Source of the DNA: Anabaena cylindrica PCC 7122
GTDB taxonomy: Bacteria; Cyanobacteriota; Cyanobacteriia; Cyanobacteriales; Nostocaceae
Direction of reading: 5' to 3'
Length of the DNA: 64,000 nucleotides
Assembly (NCBI RefSeq): GCF_000317695.1
Contig: NC_019771.1
Location: 3,104,001 to 3,168,000 of the forward strand
Shown here: in pieces, positions 53,929 to 63,278 of the stretch
Layout: every line of letters starts with the position of its first letter
How positions within the stretch are numbered: position 1 is the stretch's first letter
Notes under the pieces: model-generated
What the model was told of the DNA's origin: nothing
The model's input: the letters and a program-made list of their open reading frames with translations, nothing else
Database searches by the model: none
Position numbers and translations under genes: made by a program

Positions 53929-53988
53929 CTTTTTAAGGAGGACTTTGATTAGGTTATTCCCCCCTTTTTAACGGGGGGTTAGGGGGGA
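53929..53988. repeat. Two adjacent hairpin repeats
   Basis: CCTCCTTTTTAAGGAGG (about 53929-53945) and CCCCCCTTTTTAACGGGGGG (53959-53978) are consecutive inverted repeats, followed by TTAGGGGGG. A dispersed type in cyanobacteria; it could also act as a transcription end for neighbouring genes. Confidence 0.6.
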
Positions 53989-54049
53989 TCTTGATACAAC
54001 AGAATACTTTTCAAACATCCTCTAAGGGTTTCCCCCTAGAAAATTGCAG

Positions 54050-54241
54050 TTAATTTTGCTTTTGTGCTGGAATTCGCCAAAGTAGGATAGTTATCATAGT
54101 TATAGTAGGCAATAAAATTAGAATTAGCGCGTTTGTTGATGTTTGTGGAATCAAAAACATCGGACCGACATACTTAATCGCCAACGATATTACAGTTGAG
54201 AGTAGAAGTAGTTTTAGCAAGAAACCTAGTTGATTTTTCAT
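54050..54241 (-). CDS. Small two-helix membrane protein, unknown
   Basis: 63 residues from ATG 54241: MKNQLGFLLKLLLLSTVISLAIKYVGPMFLIPQTSTNALILILLPTITMITILLWRIPAQKQN. Two hydrophobic helices (7-25 and 37-57) with a short loop, and a basic tail. The frame extends 42 codons upstream without membrane-protein character. Not recognised; the composition is convincing for a real membrane protein. Confidence 0.55.
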   Translation of the reverse strand: MKNQLGFLLKLLLLSTVISLAIKYVGPMFLIPQTSTNALILILLPTITMITILLWRIPAQKQN

Positions 54242-54380
54242 CCAAGTACGGCAATACACATTTTTTTGGTGGGGTATACACGAATTTAAACTGCACGATT
54301 CAGTTTCTACAATAGGTATCAGATACAAAAATTTACTTATCTTGTTTTTGTAGCTGTAAACATACACAACAAAATTACTA

Positions 54381-54430
54381 AGGAGTCAGGAGGAAGGAGT
54401 CAGGAGGAAGGAGTCAGGAGGAAGGAAGAA
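54381..54430. repeat. Tandem AGGAGTCAGGAGGA heptamer-type repeat
   Basis: Three copies of GGAGTCAGGAGGAA, complement family of the CTCCTGA heptamers. Confidence 0.75.
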
Positions 54431-54602
54431 GAATATTTTTCTTTTCTGTTCCCTGCTATATCAAACATTCTGTATCCTGAATCCTTACCAAAATTAAATT
54501 CTCGAAAATATGGGAATAATCACAATCTCTAGTTGCTGGTAAATTGCCAAAAGGCTGGATTGGATGCTGTAACTTCCAAATTAATTCTATTTTCTCACAC
54601 CT

Positions 54603-55271
54603 ATGATTTATCTACCAGTTTCATTACTGTTATTTATCGCTTTGTTGCTGTTGCTGCCATTTATCTGGTTTGCTGTAGCAATAGACGTAGTAGAAATTGC
54701 AGTAGCCAAGTTGGGTTTTTCTCCTAATGTTGCCTTTTTATTATTGCTGTTAGTAATTGTTACCAGTACAATCAATATTCCCATCTATCGCTTAGAATCT
54801 CCCTTTCAAGTAGCGGATGAATTTGCTGCACTGTGGTTAAGGGAATTTTGGGGCATTCCATTAAGGAAAATACAAAGTTCTACGGTGGTAGCTCTAAATG
54901 TGGGCGGTGGATTAATACCTGTAGCGTTGGCATTATACCAATTTTATCAGGGAAATACTCTGGCAATTCTGATAGTTACAGCCATTGTCACTGTTATCAG
55001 CTACTTTGCAGCCCAGGTAGTACCGGGAATTGGCATTCAAATGAATCCATTGCTTGCTCCTTTGAGTGCGGCTGTGTCTGCCATGCTAATAGCCTCACCT
55101 CATGCTGCACCTGTAGCTTTTGCTGGTGGTGTTCTGGGTACGCTCATTGGTGCTGATTTGTTGCATCTAAAAGACATTCAAACTATGAGTTCTGGTGTGT
55201 TGAGTATTGGTGGTGCTGGTGTATTTGATGGTATTGCTTTATGTGGATTATTTGCTTTGTTATTAAGTTGA
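54603..55271 (+). CDS. DUF1614 family membrane protein
   Basis: 222 residues, about six to seven hydrophobic segments. LLLLPFIWFAVAIDVVEIAVAKLGFSP, SSTVVALNVGGGLIPVALALYQF and GTLIGADLLHLKDIQTMSSGVLSIGGAGVFDGIALCGL are the conserved parts of DUF1614. Function unknown. It precedes ftsH by 79 bp; co-transcription is possible. Confidence 0.88.
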   Translation: MIYLPVSLLLFIALLLLLPFIWFAVAIDVVEIAVAKLGFSPNVAFLLLLLVIVTSTINIPIYRLESPFQVADEFAALWLREFWGIPLRKIQSSTVVALNVGGGLIPVALALYQFYQGNTLAILIVTAIVTVISYFAAQVVPGIGIQMNPLLAPLSAAVSAMLIASPHAAPVAFAGGVLGTLIGADLLHLKDIQTMSSGVLSIGGAGVFDGIALCGLFALLLS

Positions 55272-55350
55272 AAAATTAGTCATTAGTCATTAGTTATTGG
55301 TCATTTGTAATGATTAATGACAAATAAACAAATTTCATTGAGGTGACATT

Positions 55351-57285
55351 ATGCCTGTTGAGACTAATAATAAGCAGATGAAAACGCCGAAAATCCGGCA
55401 GGTTGGTGGTAGCTTTCTAATTTTATTGACTCTGTTGTTGTTGCTGAATTTGATAGTTCCGAGTTTGTTTGGAACTCGATGGCAACAAGTTCCTTATAGT
55501 GATTTTATTGCTCAAGTAGAAGCTGGTAAGGTAGATAAGGCGGTTGTGGGGAGCGATCGCATCGAATATTCTATCAAAACCCCAACCCCTGAAGGTAAAA
55601 TCGCTGAAAAGGTATTCACAACCACACCTGTAGCCATTGATTTAGATTTACCGAAAATTCTCCGGGAGAATAAGGTCGAATTTGCCGCATCACCACCAGC
55701 CGAAAACGCCTGGATTGGCACGGTATTGAGTTGGGTGGCTCCCCCATTAATTTTCTTTGGGATTTGGGCTTTTTTAATGAATCGTCAAGCTGGGGGACCC
55801 GCAGCGTTGACAGTAGGTAAAAGCAAAGCCCGCATTTATTCTGAAGGTAGTACTGGGGTAAAATTCCTGGATGTAGCGGGTGTAGATGAAGCTAAAGCTG
55901 AACTCGAAGAAATCGTTGATTTTCTCAAAAATGCGACCAAATACACCAACTTAGGGGCAAAAATTCCCAAGGGTGTATTGTTAGTCGGACCCCCTGGTAC
56001 TGGTAAAACATTACTAGCAAAAGCGATCGCAGGTGAAGCCAGTGTTCCCTTCTTCAGCATCTCCGGTTCTGAATTTATCGAATTATTCGTTGGTGTCGGT
56101 GCTGCGCGAGTCCGCGATTTATTTGAACAAGCCAAACAACAAGCCCCCTGTATCGTCTTTATCGATGAATTAGACGCTTTAGGTAAATCTCGCGGTGGCC
56201 CTGGTGGTTTTGTCGGTGGTAACGATGAACGAGAACAAACCCTCAACCAATTACTCACCGAAATGGATGGTTTTGACGCTAACACCGGTGTAATTATCAT
56301 CGCTGCTACCAACCGTCCCGAAGTACTTGACCCCGCTTTACGTCGTCCTGGTCGTTTTGACCGTCAAATTGTGGTAGATAGACCTGATAAAATTGGTCGA
56401 GAAGCAATCCTCAAAGTCCACGCTAGAAATGTCAAACTGGCAGAAGATGTGGATTTAGGGATTATTGCCACTCGCACACCTGGTTTTGCTGGTGCAGATT
56501 TAGCCAACTTAGTTAATGAAGCTGCATTATTAGCAGCGAGAAATAATCGTCAAGCAGTACTCATGGCAGATTTCAACGAAGCCATTGAACGTTTAGTTGC
56601 AGGTTTAGAAAAACGTTCTCGTGTCTTGAATGAAATCGAGAAAAAAACTGTCGCTTATCACGAAGTTGGTCATGCGATTGTTGGTGCATTAATGCCCGGT
56701 GCTGGTAAAGTTGAGAAAATTTCTGTTGTTCCTCGTGGTGTCGGTGCTTTAGGTTATACAATTCAAATGCCAGAAGAAGACCGTTTTTTAATGATAGAAG
56801 ACGAAATTCGCGGACGCATTGCCACATTATTAGGTGGACGTTCTTCCGAAGAAATTGTCTTTGGTAAAGTCTCTACTGGTGCTGCTGACGATATTCAAAA
56901 AGCCACTGATTTAGCAGAGCGAGTGATTACAATTTATGGAATGAGCGATAAACTCGGACCAGTTGCCTTTGAAAAAGTTCAACAGCAATTTATTGAAGGT
57001 TACGGCAATCCTCGACGTTCAATTAGTCCCCAAATGACAGAAGAAATTGACCGAGAAGTTAAGCAAATATTGGATAATGCCCATCATATTGCCCTCAGTA
57101 TTCTCCGATGTAACCGTGACTTACTAGAAGAGATTGCCCAGGAATTATTGCAAAAAGAAATCCTGGAAGGTGTCTATCTACGGGAACGAATCACCCAAGC
57201 GAAAGCACCTGCTGACATGGATGAATGGTTGCGGACTGGTAAATTAGATAGTGATAAACCTTTGCTGCAAACACTGTTGGTTTAG
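55351..57285 (+). CDS. ftsH: ATP-dependent zinc metalloprotease FtsH
   Basis: 644 residues. Two N-terminal membrane helices (about 20-40 and 118-138), periplasmic/lumenal FtsH_ext domain between them, AAA domain with GPPGTGKT (213-220), FIDELDALGKSRGG, second-region-of-homology RRPGRFDRQIVVDRPD, and peptidase HEVGH at 437-441. Full length. In cyanobacteria FtsH hetero-complexes degrade damaged D1 in photosystem II repair or act in acclimation; which of the four paralogues this is cannot be settled by eye. Confidence 0.95.
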   Translation: MPVETNNKQMKTPKIRQVGGSFLILLTLLLLLNLIVPSLFGTRWQQVPYSDFIAQVEAGKVDKAVVGSDRIEYSIKTPTPEGKIAEKVFTTTPVAIDLDLPKILRENKVEFAASPPAENAWIGTVLSWVAPPLIFFGIWAFLMNRQAGGPAALTVGKSKARIYSEGSTGVKFLDVAGVDEAKAELEEIVDFLKNATKYTNLGAKIPKGVLLVGPPGTGKTLLAKAIAGEASVPFFSISGSEFIELFVGVGAARVRDLFEQAKQQAPCIVFIDELDALGKSRGGPGGFVGGNDEREQTLNQLLTEMDGFDANTGVIIIAATNRPEVLDPALRRPGRFDRQIVVDRPDKIGREAILKVHARNVKLAEDVDLGIIATRTPGFAGADLANLVNEAALLAARNNRQAVLMADFNEAIERLVAGLEKRSRVLNEIEKKTVAYHEVGHAIVGALMPGAGKVEKISVVPRGVGALGYTIQMPEEDRFLMIEDEIRGRIATLLGGRSSEEIVFGKVSTGAADDIQKATDLAERVITIYGMSDKLGPVAFEKVQQQFIEGYGNPRRSISPQMTEEIDREVKQILDNAHHIALSILRCNRDLLEEIAQELLQKEILEGVYLRERITQAKAPADMDEWLRTGKLDSDKPLLQTLLV

Positions 57286-57399
57286 AGTTTTTTTAAACGC
57301 AGAGTAACACAGAAGTAGCGCAAAGTTTGCGGAGATTTTCTTCTGTGTTTCTTTTCTCATCAAAACTCAACGAGCTAAAAACTTCTTTAACTCTTAGTT

Positions 57400-57609
57400 C
57401 TATTTTTTTTCTAATTTCTGTATTTCTTTCTCTGTCCGTTCGTAGGGTTTTGTTTTTGGTCGCCAAGAGGGAAACAGGTTAAGAGCAAAGTTGTTCATGG
57501 CTGTACGAGTCTGAGTACTGGCTTTTCCTAAAGCACCAGGTAACACCTGATCTCCTCCCGCCACAAATAGTAGAAAGCCAATGAGTATCAAAGGCATACA
57601 TCGTTTCAT
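57400..57609 (-). CDS. Small secreted or membrane-anchored protein, unknown
   Basis: 69 residues: MKRCMPLILIGFLLFVAGGDQVLPGALGKAS looks like a signal peptide/anchor, then TQTRTAMNNFALNLFPSWRPKTKPYERTEKEIQKLEKK, a polar basic tail. The pattern is protein-like and the start is canonical. I do not recognise a family. Confidence 0.65.
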   Translation of the reverse strand: MKRCMPLILIGFLLFVAGGDQVLPGALGKASTQTRTAMNNFALNLFPSWRPKTKPYERTEKEIQKLEKK

Positions 57610-57668
57610 GTCTAAATTACCTCACAGACGGCACTATCGCAATTAATAGACAAAAAGTGAAAAAGTAG

Positions 57669-57688
57669 AGACGTTCCATGGAACGTCT
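57669..57688. repeat. Perfect 20-bp palindrome
   Basis: AGACGTTCCATGGAACGTCT is fully self-complementary, flanked by GTAG and TTAC. A variant is at 34979-35004. Dispersed palindrome type; no gene use seen. Confidence 0.55.
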
Positions 57689-57902
57689 TTACAACGGTTC
57701 TAGGAAACGCACATTTAATTTTAACGCTATTGTCTAATAAATAACTATCTCACCAGTATGCCCAAGGGTTTAGCTAAATGACAACTCCTCTTTGATGTTA
57801 AAATTAGTATCTATGCAGTTATATTGAGTTATTTGCGTATATTGTCTTTAATGAGAATATCAAACTAGACTGTTTTAAATTTTCGATATGACACCAATAT
57901 TA

Positions 57903-59990
57903 TTAACTTGAAATTTTTAGGGGAATTTCAATCAAAAACTCACAACCTTTACCAGCTTCAGAAACACACTTAATTTGACCACCATGTTTTTCTACAATAA
58001 TTTGATAGCTCACAGATAAACCCAGCCCAGTACCTTCTCCTGGTTCTTTAGTAGTAAAGAAAGGTTCAAAAATCCGTGATTCCATCCCTTCATCAATACC
58101 ACAACCATTATCAGCAATACAAATCAAAACAGAATTATTTCCTGTAAGTTTTGTCCTAATCCAAATTTTCGGTTGGTCAGTTAATTTGCCATCTGCCATT
58201 GATTTTTCTAATGCCCAAATTGCGTTATTGATAATATTCAGAAACACCTGATTTATCTGGGCTGCATAGCAGAAGATGTTCGGTAAATTACTATATTCTT
58301 TAATGACTTGAATGTCCGAAAAATTCGTCTCTGTTTGCAGTAGTCGATTTTGAAGAATTAAAAGTGTACTGTCGATGCCTTCATGTAAATTAATAGGCTT
58401 CTTTTCTGCTTGATCAAGGCGAGCAAAAATCCTTAATGAAAGAACCAGTTCACGAATACGGGTAGCCCCACTCATCATAGAATTGAGCATTTTTGGTAAA
58501 TCATCAGCAATAAAATCTAAATCTAGAGATGCTACTTGCTGTTTAAATTCTGCTGTTAGTTGAGGATAGCTTTCTTGGTAAACACGTATGAATTTTAGTA
58601 AATCTTGAGCATAATTATTAACATAAGGTATATTACCATAAATAAAACTAATTGGGTTATTAATTTCATGAGCTACCCCAGCTACTAACTGTCCTAAACC
58701 AGCCATTTTTTCACTTTGAATTAACTGGCTTTGAGTTGCCTGTAATTCTTTCAGAGTTTTGGTAATTTCTTCTTTTTGATGTTGTGTGTGTTTCAACAAT
58801 TCTGCTTGCTGTAAAGCTACACCCAATTGAGAACTAACTTGGGTGAGTAGGTAGACTTCATCTTCTTGCCAATCGCGGGTTTCTGTGTTTTGATAAACTG
58901 CTAATAAGCCCCAAATTTTGTGCTTATAAAGGATAGCAATAATTACATAAGCCTTCGCTTGATAGCTTTCTAAAACCTTGATGTAACAGTCACTAAATCC
59001 GGCTTGATAAATATCATTACAAACACGATATACTTCACCTTTAGCAAACCGACCACCTCCTGTATCTTGTAGGTATGTATCAGTAGAAGGTTCAATTAAA
59101 TCTTTTAATTTGCATTCGCTGATGTTGTCTCCTAATTCTGGTCGTTGTAACTGTTCTTCCATGAGAGTAACCCAACCCTCAGTGACAGCCTCGAATACGA
59201 ATTCACCACTCCAATCTGGATTGAAACGATAAATAGCAACGCGATCGCTATTCAGTAACTTTCTGAGTTCTTCGGTAGTGGTGCGGAAAATGTTTTCTAA
59301 GTCCAGAGACTGGCGAATTTTTTCGATGGTTCTAGCTATGGTTTTTTGCCATTCTGCTGCTTTTTCTCTGGCTTTAGCTTGTGCGAGTTGTGCAGATTGC
59401 AGTTTCATTTGTTCTATGTAATCTGCTTGCTGTAAGGCAACTCCCAGATGTTCAGCAATTAATTGCACAAATTCAATTTCTGATGCTTCCCATTGCCGAG
59501 GTCCACTACACTGATGAATACACAGCAAACCCCATAAATCCTGACATTTCATCAGGGGGACAGCTATATTGGCACGGACTTGGAATTTTTCTAACATTTT
59601 CACATGGCAATCACTAGCAACATCTTGATAAATATCCGATATTGCCGTAATTCTCCCTTCCCGATAAAGTTTTGTAAACTCCTGTACAAAGCAGTGGTCA
59701 TGCATTTTAGTGGCTAAGATGGAAGCTGATTCTGCTCCTACATCTTCATAGATAAATTCGCCTTCCCATTCCAACTCAGGATCAGGATAAAAGCGAAACA
59801 CCCCAACCCTATCTGTGTTAAGCAACTGACGAACTTCTGTAACTGTAATTTTGAAGATAGTGTTTATGTCTAAAGACTCACGAATGTGGGCAATGACTCT
59901 AGACAGAGCTTTTTGTTTTCCACCCACATTATGAGAAAATGCCATATCTAACTGATATTTTTTTTTGGACTTTCGTGGTGTCAGTTTCAT
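57903..59990 (-). CDS. Cyanobacteriochrome-type sensor histidine kinase (GAF-GAF-HisKA-HATPase)
   Basis: 695 residues from ATG 59990 (a TTG two codons up is ignored). GAF1 (about 30-190) has DHCF (D98, C100) and the bilin-binding-type Cys-His C128-H129, 28 residues apart as in the DXCF cyanobacteriochrome TePixJ, plus VRANIAVPL and LWGLLCIHQC. GAF2 (about 220-400) has Cys335-Tyr336 (SDCYIKVLE) and WGLLAVYQN but no DXCF. The kinase follows: VAHEINNPISF with His441, N-box FLNIINNAIWAL, DNGCGID, GEGTGLGL. Likely a blue/green-type photoreceptor kinase; no receiver gene is adjacent. Cytosolic, no membrane segment. Confidence 0.87.
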   Translation of the reverse strand: MKLTPRKSKKKYQLDMAFSHNVGGKQKALSRVIAHIRESLDINTIFKITVTEVRQLLNTDRVGVFRFYPDPELEWEGEFIYEDVGAESASILATKMHDHCFVQEFTKLYREGRITAISDIYQDVASDCHVKMLEKFQVRANIAVPLMKCQDLWGLLCIHQCSGPRQWEASEIEFVQLIAEHLGVALQQADYIEQMKLQSAQLAQAKAREKAAEWQKTIARTIEKIRQSLDLENIFRTTTEELRKLLNSDRVAIYRFNPDWSGEFVFEAVTEGWVTLMEEQLQRPELGDNISECKLKDLIEPSTDTYLQDTGGGRFAKGEVYRVCNDIYQAGFSDCYIKVLESYQAKAYVIIAILYKHKIWGLLAVYQNTETRDWQEDEVYLLTQVSSQLGVALQQAELLKHTQHQKEEITKTLKELQATQSQLIQSEKMAGLGQLVAGVAHEINNPISFIYGNIPYVNNYAQDLLKFIRVYQESYPQLTAEFKQQVASLDLDFIADDLPKMLNSMMSGATRIRELVLSLRIFARLDQAEKKPINLHEGIDSTLLILQNRLLQTETNFSDIQVIKEYSNLPNIFCYAAQINQVFLNIINNAIWALEKSMADGKLTDQPKIWIRTKLTGNNSVLICIADNGCGIDEGMESRIFEPFFTTKEPGEGTGLGLSVSYQIIVEKHGGQIKCVSEAGKGCEFLIEIPLKISS

Positions 59991-60370
59991 GATCAAATAT
60001 TTTTCTATCCCCTAAAGAAATTTCTATATCATCAAACAATTTTAGATTTTAGACAGGAATGACGCAAAATCTCTTTAAAACCTTCTTTCCTTCTACTCCT
60101 GCTATGGATAGGATACCCCTACATCCCCTTTCCAAGAGGGACTTTAATTCCTGTTTCCTTCTCCAGAAAGTCAGTATGTGTCTAAAGTTACAGTTAACCA
60201 CGTTCAAAACAACTTCTAAGGAATTATTGCTCAGTCTTCTCTAAGGTAACAATAAATATGAGTATATGTGGGGTATATACATATAAATATTGTAGGGACA
60301 CGATTCTGATCGTATCCCTACAACAAGATTTATTACCGCAGAAAACAGCACTATATGTGCTGAAATAGGA
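59991..60370. other. Intergenic region with a hairpin repeat
   Basis: Holds an inverted repeat TGTAGGGACACGAT..ATCGTATCCCTACA at 60291-60322, 49 bp after the stop of the small gene at 60371-60532 (minus strand), where it could end the petN transcript. The open frame at 60059-60244 shows no protein-like features. Confidence 0.45.
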
Positions 60371-60532
60371 TCATCGCCGCTTGACAGTGCTGCGTCTAAG
60401 TTCGCGGGCTTCGTCTTCTCGACGACGGCGATCGCGCCAATCTGCTAATGTCAAATAAACGACACCGCCTGTAACTGACACTAACAGCACTACGGCAACC
60501 AAAGCTAAAATACTCAAAAATGGACTTTCCAC
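60371..60532 (-). CDS. Small single-pass membrane protein downstream of petN
   Basis: 53 residues, GTG start at 60532 with AGAGGA about 5-10 nt upstream: VESPFLSILALVAVVLLVSV then TGGVVYLTLADWRDRRRRED and EARELRRSTVKRR. One N-terminal membrane helix and a strongly charged basic/acidic tail. It starts 7 bp after the petN stop, so it is in the same transcript. I do not know a family name; the context suggests a thylakoid-related small protein, but that is inference. Confidence 0.7.
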   Translation of the reverse strand: MESPFLSILALVAVVLLVSVTGGVVYLTLADWRDRRRREDEARELRRSTVKRR

Positions 60533-60539
60533 GATTCCT

Positions 60540-60626
60540 CTATAGTCCGTTGCGTCCCCAAACTACCATTGAAATCGACCAAGTGAACACAACCAAAAGT
60601 GATACCCAACCCAGTGTCAAAATCAT
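60540..60626 (-). CDS. petN: Cytochrome b6f complex subunit PetN (subunit VIII)
   Basis: 28 residues: MILTLGWVSLLVVFTWSISM then VVWGRNGL. This matches the strongly conserved PetN sequence (M-x-ILTLGWVSLLVVFTWSIAMVVWGRNGL) except for one missing residue at position 2. A single transmembrane helix of the small b6f subunits, essential for complex stability. A GGA lies 4-6 nt before the ATG. It is far below normal gene-calling length. Confidence 0.93.
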   Translation of the reverse strand: MILTLGWVSLLVVFTWSISMVVWGRNGL

Positions 60627-60727
60627 AGTTCCACTTTTCAAATAATTACAAAACGGCTCTAATATTTATCATACCGGGAAAAGGCAGTTGATTCGTTAAT
60701 GGACTTGATAGCAGATTTGGCAAAATT

Positions 60728-61159
60728 ATGGAACTAATGGCAGAACGCTTAGAATCGGTAAAAGCGGGAATCATGGGCAGTATATCTCTGGGTTCAGCTT
60801 TCCTGATCACTAGTCTTTTCAATGGGTTTGTGCTAACTGAGTATCTTCCGATACTTGTTACTAAGGAATTTAATTTAGAGGTATTAGCTAGTGGTGCGAT
60901 TGCAGGGTTTTCTGGATTTCTATTTGGTGTCACCTACCGCTATATCATCCGTACCGATACAAATCCCCACTTGAAAACTGGTGGAATTTGGGCTTTTGGT
61001 TTGGTGCGAGGATTAACTCAAATAGAAGTGGGCTGGAATTATACTGATACCATTTTGCCTTTTTTGATATTTGCAGGGGAAAGTATATTATGGTTTACCT
61101 TTGCCGCTATTATTCTCGACACAGCTATTTTACTAGGTTGGCTCAAACCCTTTTCATAA
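60728..61159 (+). CDS. Cyanobacterial membrane protein, unknown
   Basis: 143 residues with three or four hydrophobic segments: VKAGIMGSISLGSAFLITSLFNGFVL, VLASGAIAGFSGFLFGVTYRYII, and ILPFLIFAGESILWFTFAAIILDTAILLGWLKP. Between them is TGGIWAFGLVRGLTQIEVGWN. Starts ATG 60728 or 60737. It is divergent from petN (101 bp between starts) and 3 bp before the exonuclease gene. Family seen only as conserved hypothetical in cyanobacteria as far as I can tell. Confidence 0.75.
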   Translation: MELMAERLESVKAGIMGSISLGSAFLITSLFNGFVLTEYLPILVTKEFNLEVLASGAIAGFSGFLFGVTYRYIIRTDTNPHLKTGGIWAFGLVRGLTQIEVGWNYTDTILPFLIFAGESILWFTFAAIILDTAILLGWLKPFS

Positions 61160-61162
61160 CTT

Positions 61163-61717
61163 ATGAGTAATAATTATTTTCTGATAGTCGATCTTGAAGC
61201 TACTTGTTGTAATCAACGGACTATACCGCGTCACGAAATGGAGATTATCGAAATTGGTGCGGTAATGCTGAATAGAAAAACCTGGGAGATTGATTCTGAG
61301 TTTCAACAATTTATCCAACCTGTTCGACATCCCCAACTTACAGCTTTCTGTACTGAGTTAACAAGTATTACTCAGCAACAAGTTGAGTCAGCACCTCTAT
61401 TTACAGAGGTGATTCCCCAGTTTAAAGAATGGATTGATTCATTTCCTAATAATATATTCTGCTCTTGGGGAAATTATGACAAAACGCAATTTCTCCAAGA
61501 TTGTAAGTTTCATAATATTTCCTATCCTTTCGGTTCTGAACACAGAAATATCAAAAATGAATTTTCTGAATATTTGGGTGTATCTCATAAGTTTGGTATG
61601 GCGCAAGCCCTTAAGCATTTAGGCATGGAATTACAAGGTACACATCATAGAGGAATTGATGATGCCCGTAATATTGCGGCTATTTACAGATATATGCAAA
61701 CTACAAAAATAAGTTAA
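61163..61717 (+). CDS. DEDDh 3'-5' exonuclease (Eri1/KapD-like)
   Basis: 184 residues: NYFLIVDLEATC (ExoI: Asp9, Glu11), EIIEIGAVMLN, FCSWGNYDKTQF (ExoII Asp), and HHRGIDDARNIAAIY (ExoIII His and Asp). All four acidic residues and the His are intact, so an active RNase/DNase of the Eri1-type subfamily is expected. The substrate in bacteria is unknown. Starts 3 bp after the membrane-protein gene. Confidence 0.9.
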   Translation: MSNNYFLIVDLEATCCNQRTIPRHEMEIIEIGAVMLNRKTWEIDSEFQQFIQPVRHPQLTAFCTELTSITQQQVESAPLFTEVIPQFKEWIDSFPNNIFCSWGNYDKTQFLQDCKFHNISYPFGSEHRNIKNEFSEYLGVSHKFGMAQALKHLGMELQGTHHRGIDDARNIAAIYRYMQTTKIS

Positions 61718-61722
61718 ATTGA

Positions 61723-62964
61723 TTATTTCACATCAGTTACCCGCCAGCTTAGTTTGAGGTTTACCCAGAAATTCCAGATTGTGGCAACTGCGATCGCTAT
61801 CAAGTTAGCAATATAGCGATTAGGAATGAGGAAATTAAACACTATATTCAATACCATCACGTTTAAAAACAATCCGGCCAAGCAAATCACATTAAACTTC
61901 AAAAACCGCTTCAATCTTGGCTTCCAACCTTTTTGTAGCATGGAGACATCCGCAAACGTCCAAGCATCATTCCATAAGAAATTATTGAAAATAGCAATTT
62001 CACCAGCAATAATTTTACTGCGTGTTAAGGGTAAAGCGAGGGTGGTTGGATCACTTAATAAGTAAAGCATCACCATATCTACAAATACCCCACTTAGCCC
62101 CACTGCACCAAAGCGGAGAAATCGACCCACAGGGAAATTAACTTTTCTCCTAATTTTTCCTATGCGTCCAGTAGATACCCGTAACCGGACTAGGTGATGG
62201 ATATACTCTAAATATTGCTTCCATGTCACCTTGCTTTCGCCTTCTGTCCGTTCGCGGAAGACATAACCAGCTTCAGCAATTTCACCCACTTTTCCCCGGC
62301 CGATCACCTCTAGAAGAATTTTATAACCTACAGGATTAAGTGTGGCATTAGCGATCGCACTCCGCCTAACCATAAAATAACCACTCATCGGATCAGACAC
62401 TCTTCCCAGCACCCCTGGTAATATAATCAATCCCAACACTTGCGCCCCACGAGACAAAAAGCGCCTAATCACACTCCAACTACTCACACCACCACCATCT
62501 ACGTGACGACTGGCTAAAGCTAAATCTGCTCCATCTTCTATCTTCCCTAAAAGTTGCGTCAACACCTCTGGTGGATGCTGTAAATCCCCATCAATTACAC
62601 CTAAAACACGCCCTGTAGCGGCTTGCCACCCACGAATTACTGCCGAAGACAGTCCCCGTTCCTCTTCTCGTCGCATCACCCGCAATTGGGGGTAATCTGG
62701 TATCAGTGATTGTGCTACTTCCCAAGTCCGATCTGGGCTATCATCATCCACGACAATCAGTTCATAATTACCAGGGATAGCCTCATCCAGTAAGTGACTT
62801 AAAATATTGACTACATTTTCGATATTGTCACGCTCTTTATACGTAGGAATAACTAGAGATAGAAAAATTGGATGATCTACAGCCACATCAACGGGTGGAT
62901 ATTCAGAAATCTTTAATACGCCAGTGGGAACTGCTAACAGAGAGTTCGACGAGTTGGTATTCAT
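61723..62964 (-). CDS. GT2 glycosyltransferase (dolichol-phosphate-mannosyltransferase-like) fused to GtrA
   Basis: 413 residues. GT2 domain at 30-270: LVIPTYKERDNIENVV, VVDDDSPDRTWEVA (DxD-like metal site DDD), GVIDGDLQHPPEVL, SDPMSGYFMVRRSA. GtrA domain at about 285-405: RFLRFGAVGLSGVFVDMVMLYLL, FNNFLWNDAWTF, four helices. Fused proteins of this kind load a sugar (mannose or glucose) on a polyprenyl phosphate and flip it for use by GT39/GT83-type transferases. Divergent from exactly such a gene at 63279. Confidence 0.92.
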   Translation of the reverse strand: MNTNSSNSLLAVPTGVLKISEYPPVDVAVDHPIFLSLVIPTYKERDNIENVVNILSHLLDEAIPGNYELIVVDDDSPDRTWEVAQSLIPDYPQLRVMRREEERGLSSAVIRGWQAATGRVLGVIDGDLQHPPEVLTQLLGKIEDGADLALASRHVDGGGVSSWSVIRRFLSRGAQVLGLIILPGVLGRVSDPMSGYFMVRRSAIANATLNPVGYKILLEVIGRGKVGEIAEAGYVFRERTEGESKVTWKQYLEYIHHLVRLRVSTGRIGKIRRKVNFPVGRFLRFGAVGLSGVFVDMVMLYLLSDPTTLALPLTRSKIIAGEIAIFNNFLWNDAWTFADVSMLQKGWKPRLKRFLKFNVICLAGLFLNVMVLNIVFNFLIPNRYIANLIAIAVATIWNFWVNLKLSWRVTDVK

Positions 62965-63278
62965 AAATTAAAACTTTGATACTTAAGTGTAAGTGTAAAA
63001 ATCTACTTTTAACTGAAACAGTCTTTCCCCATTGGATACACTATACTTTTTTATACATCTTTTTTATCCTCTTAGCAATTGTGCAGTTCTAATGTGAAGT
63101 ATTGGAAAAGTTTTTTGCTTCAGTATTTTCATTTAGTTTATCGTAACTTTATATTTAAATACTGCTATTTATGTAATAATACTTATTAAGCATTCATTCC
63201 CAGCACATTAAATCATTCGCAGTTAACAACAACCGCTAATAAATTCATCTTAAAAACCTATATTTGATTCTAGAAAGC
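62965..63278. other. Divergent promoter region of two glycosyltransferase genes
   Basis: 314 bp, very AT-rich, no open frame or repeat of note. It must hold promoters for both genes; no clear consensus. Confidence 0.35.

Noticed and set aside
54533..54727. 64-codon plus-strand frame
   Set aside because: It overlaps the start of the DUF1614 gene in another frame; the DUF1614 reading is clearly the real one.
60059..60244. 61-codon plus-strand frame upstream of the petN region
   Set aside because: No recognisable features, and it overlaps the likely promoter zone of the photoreceptor kinase.
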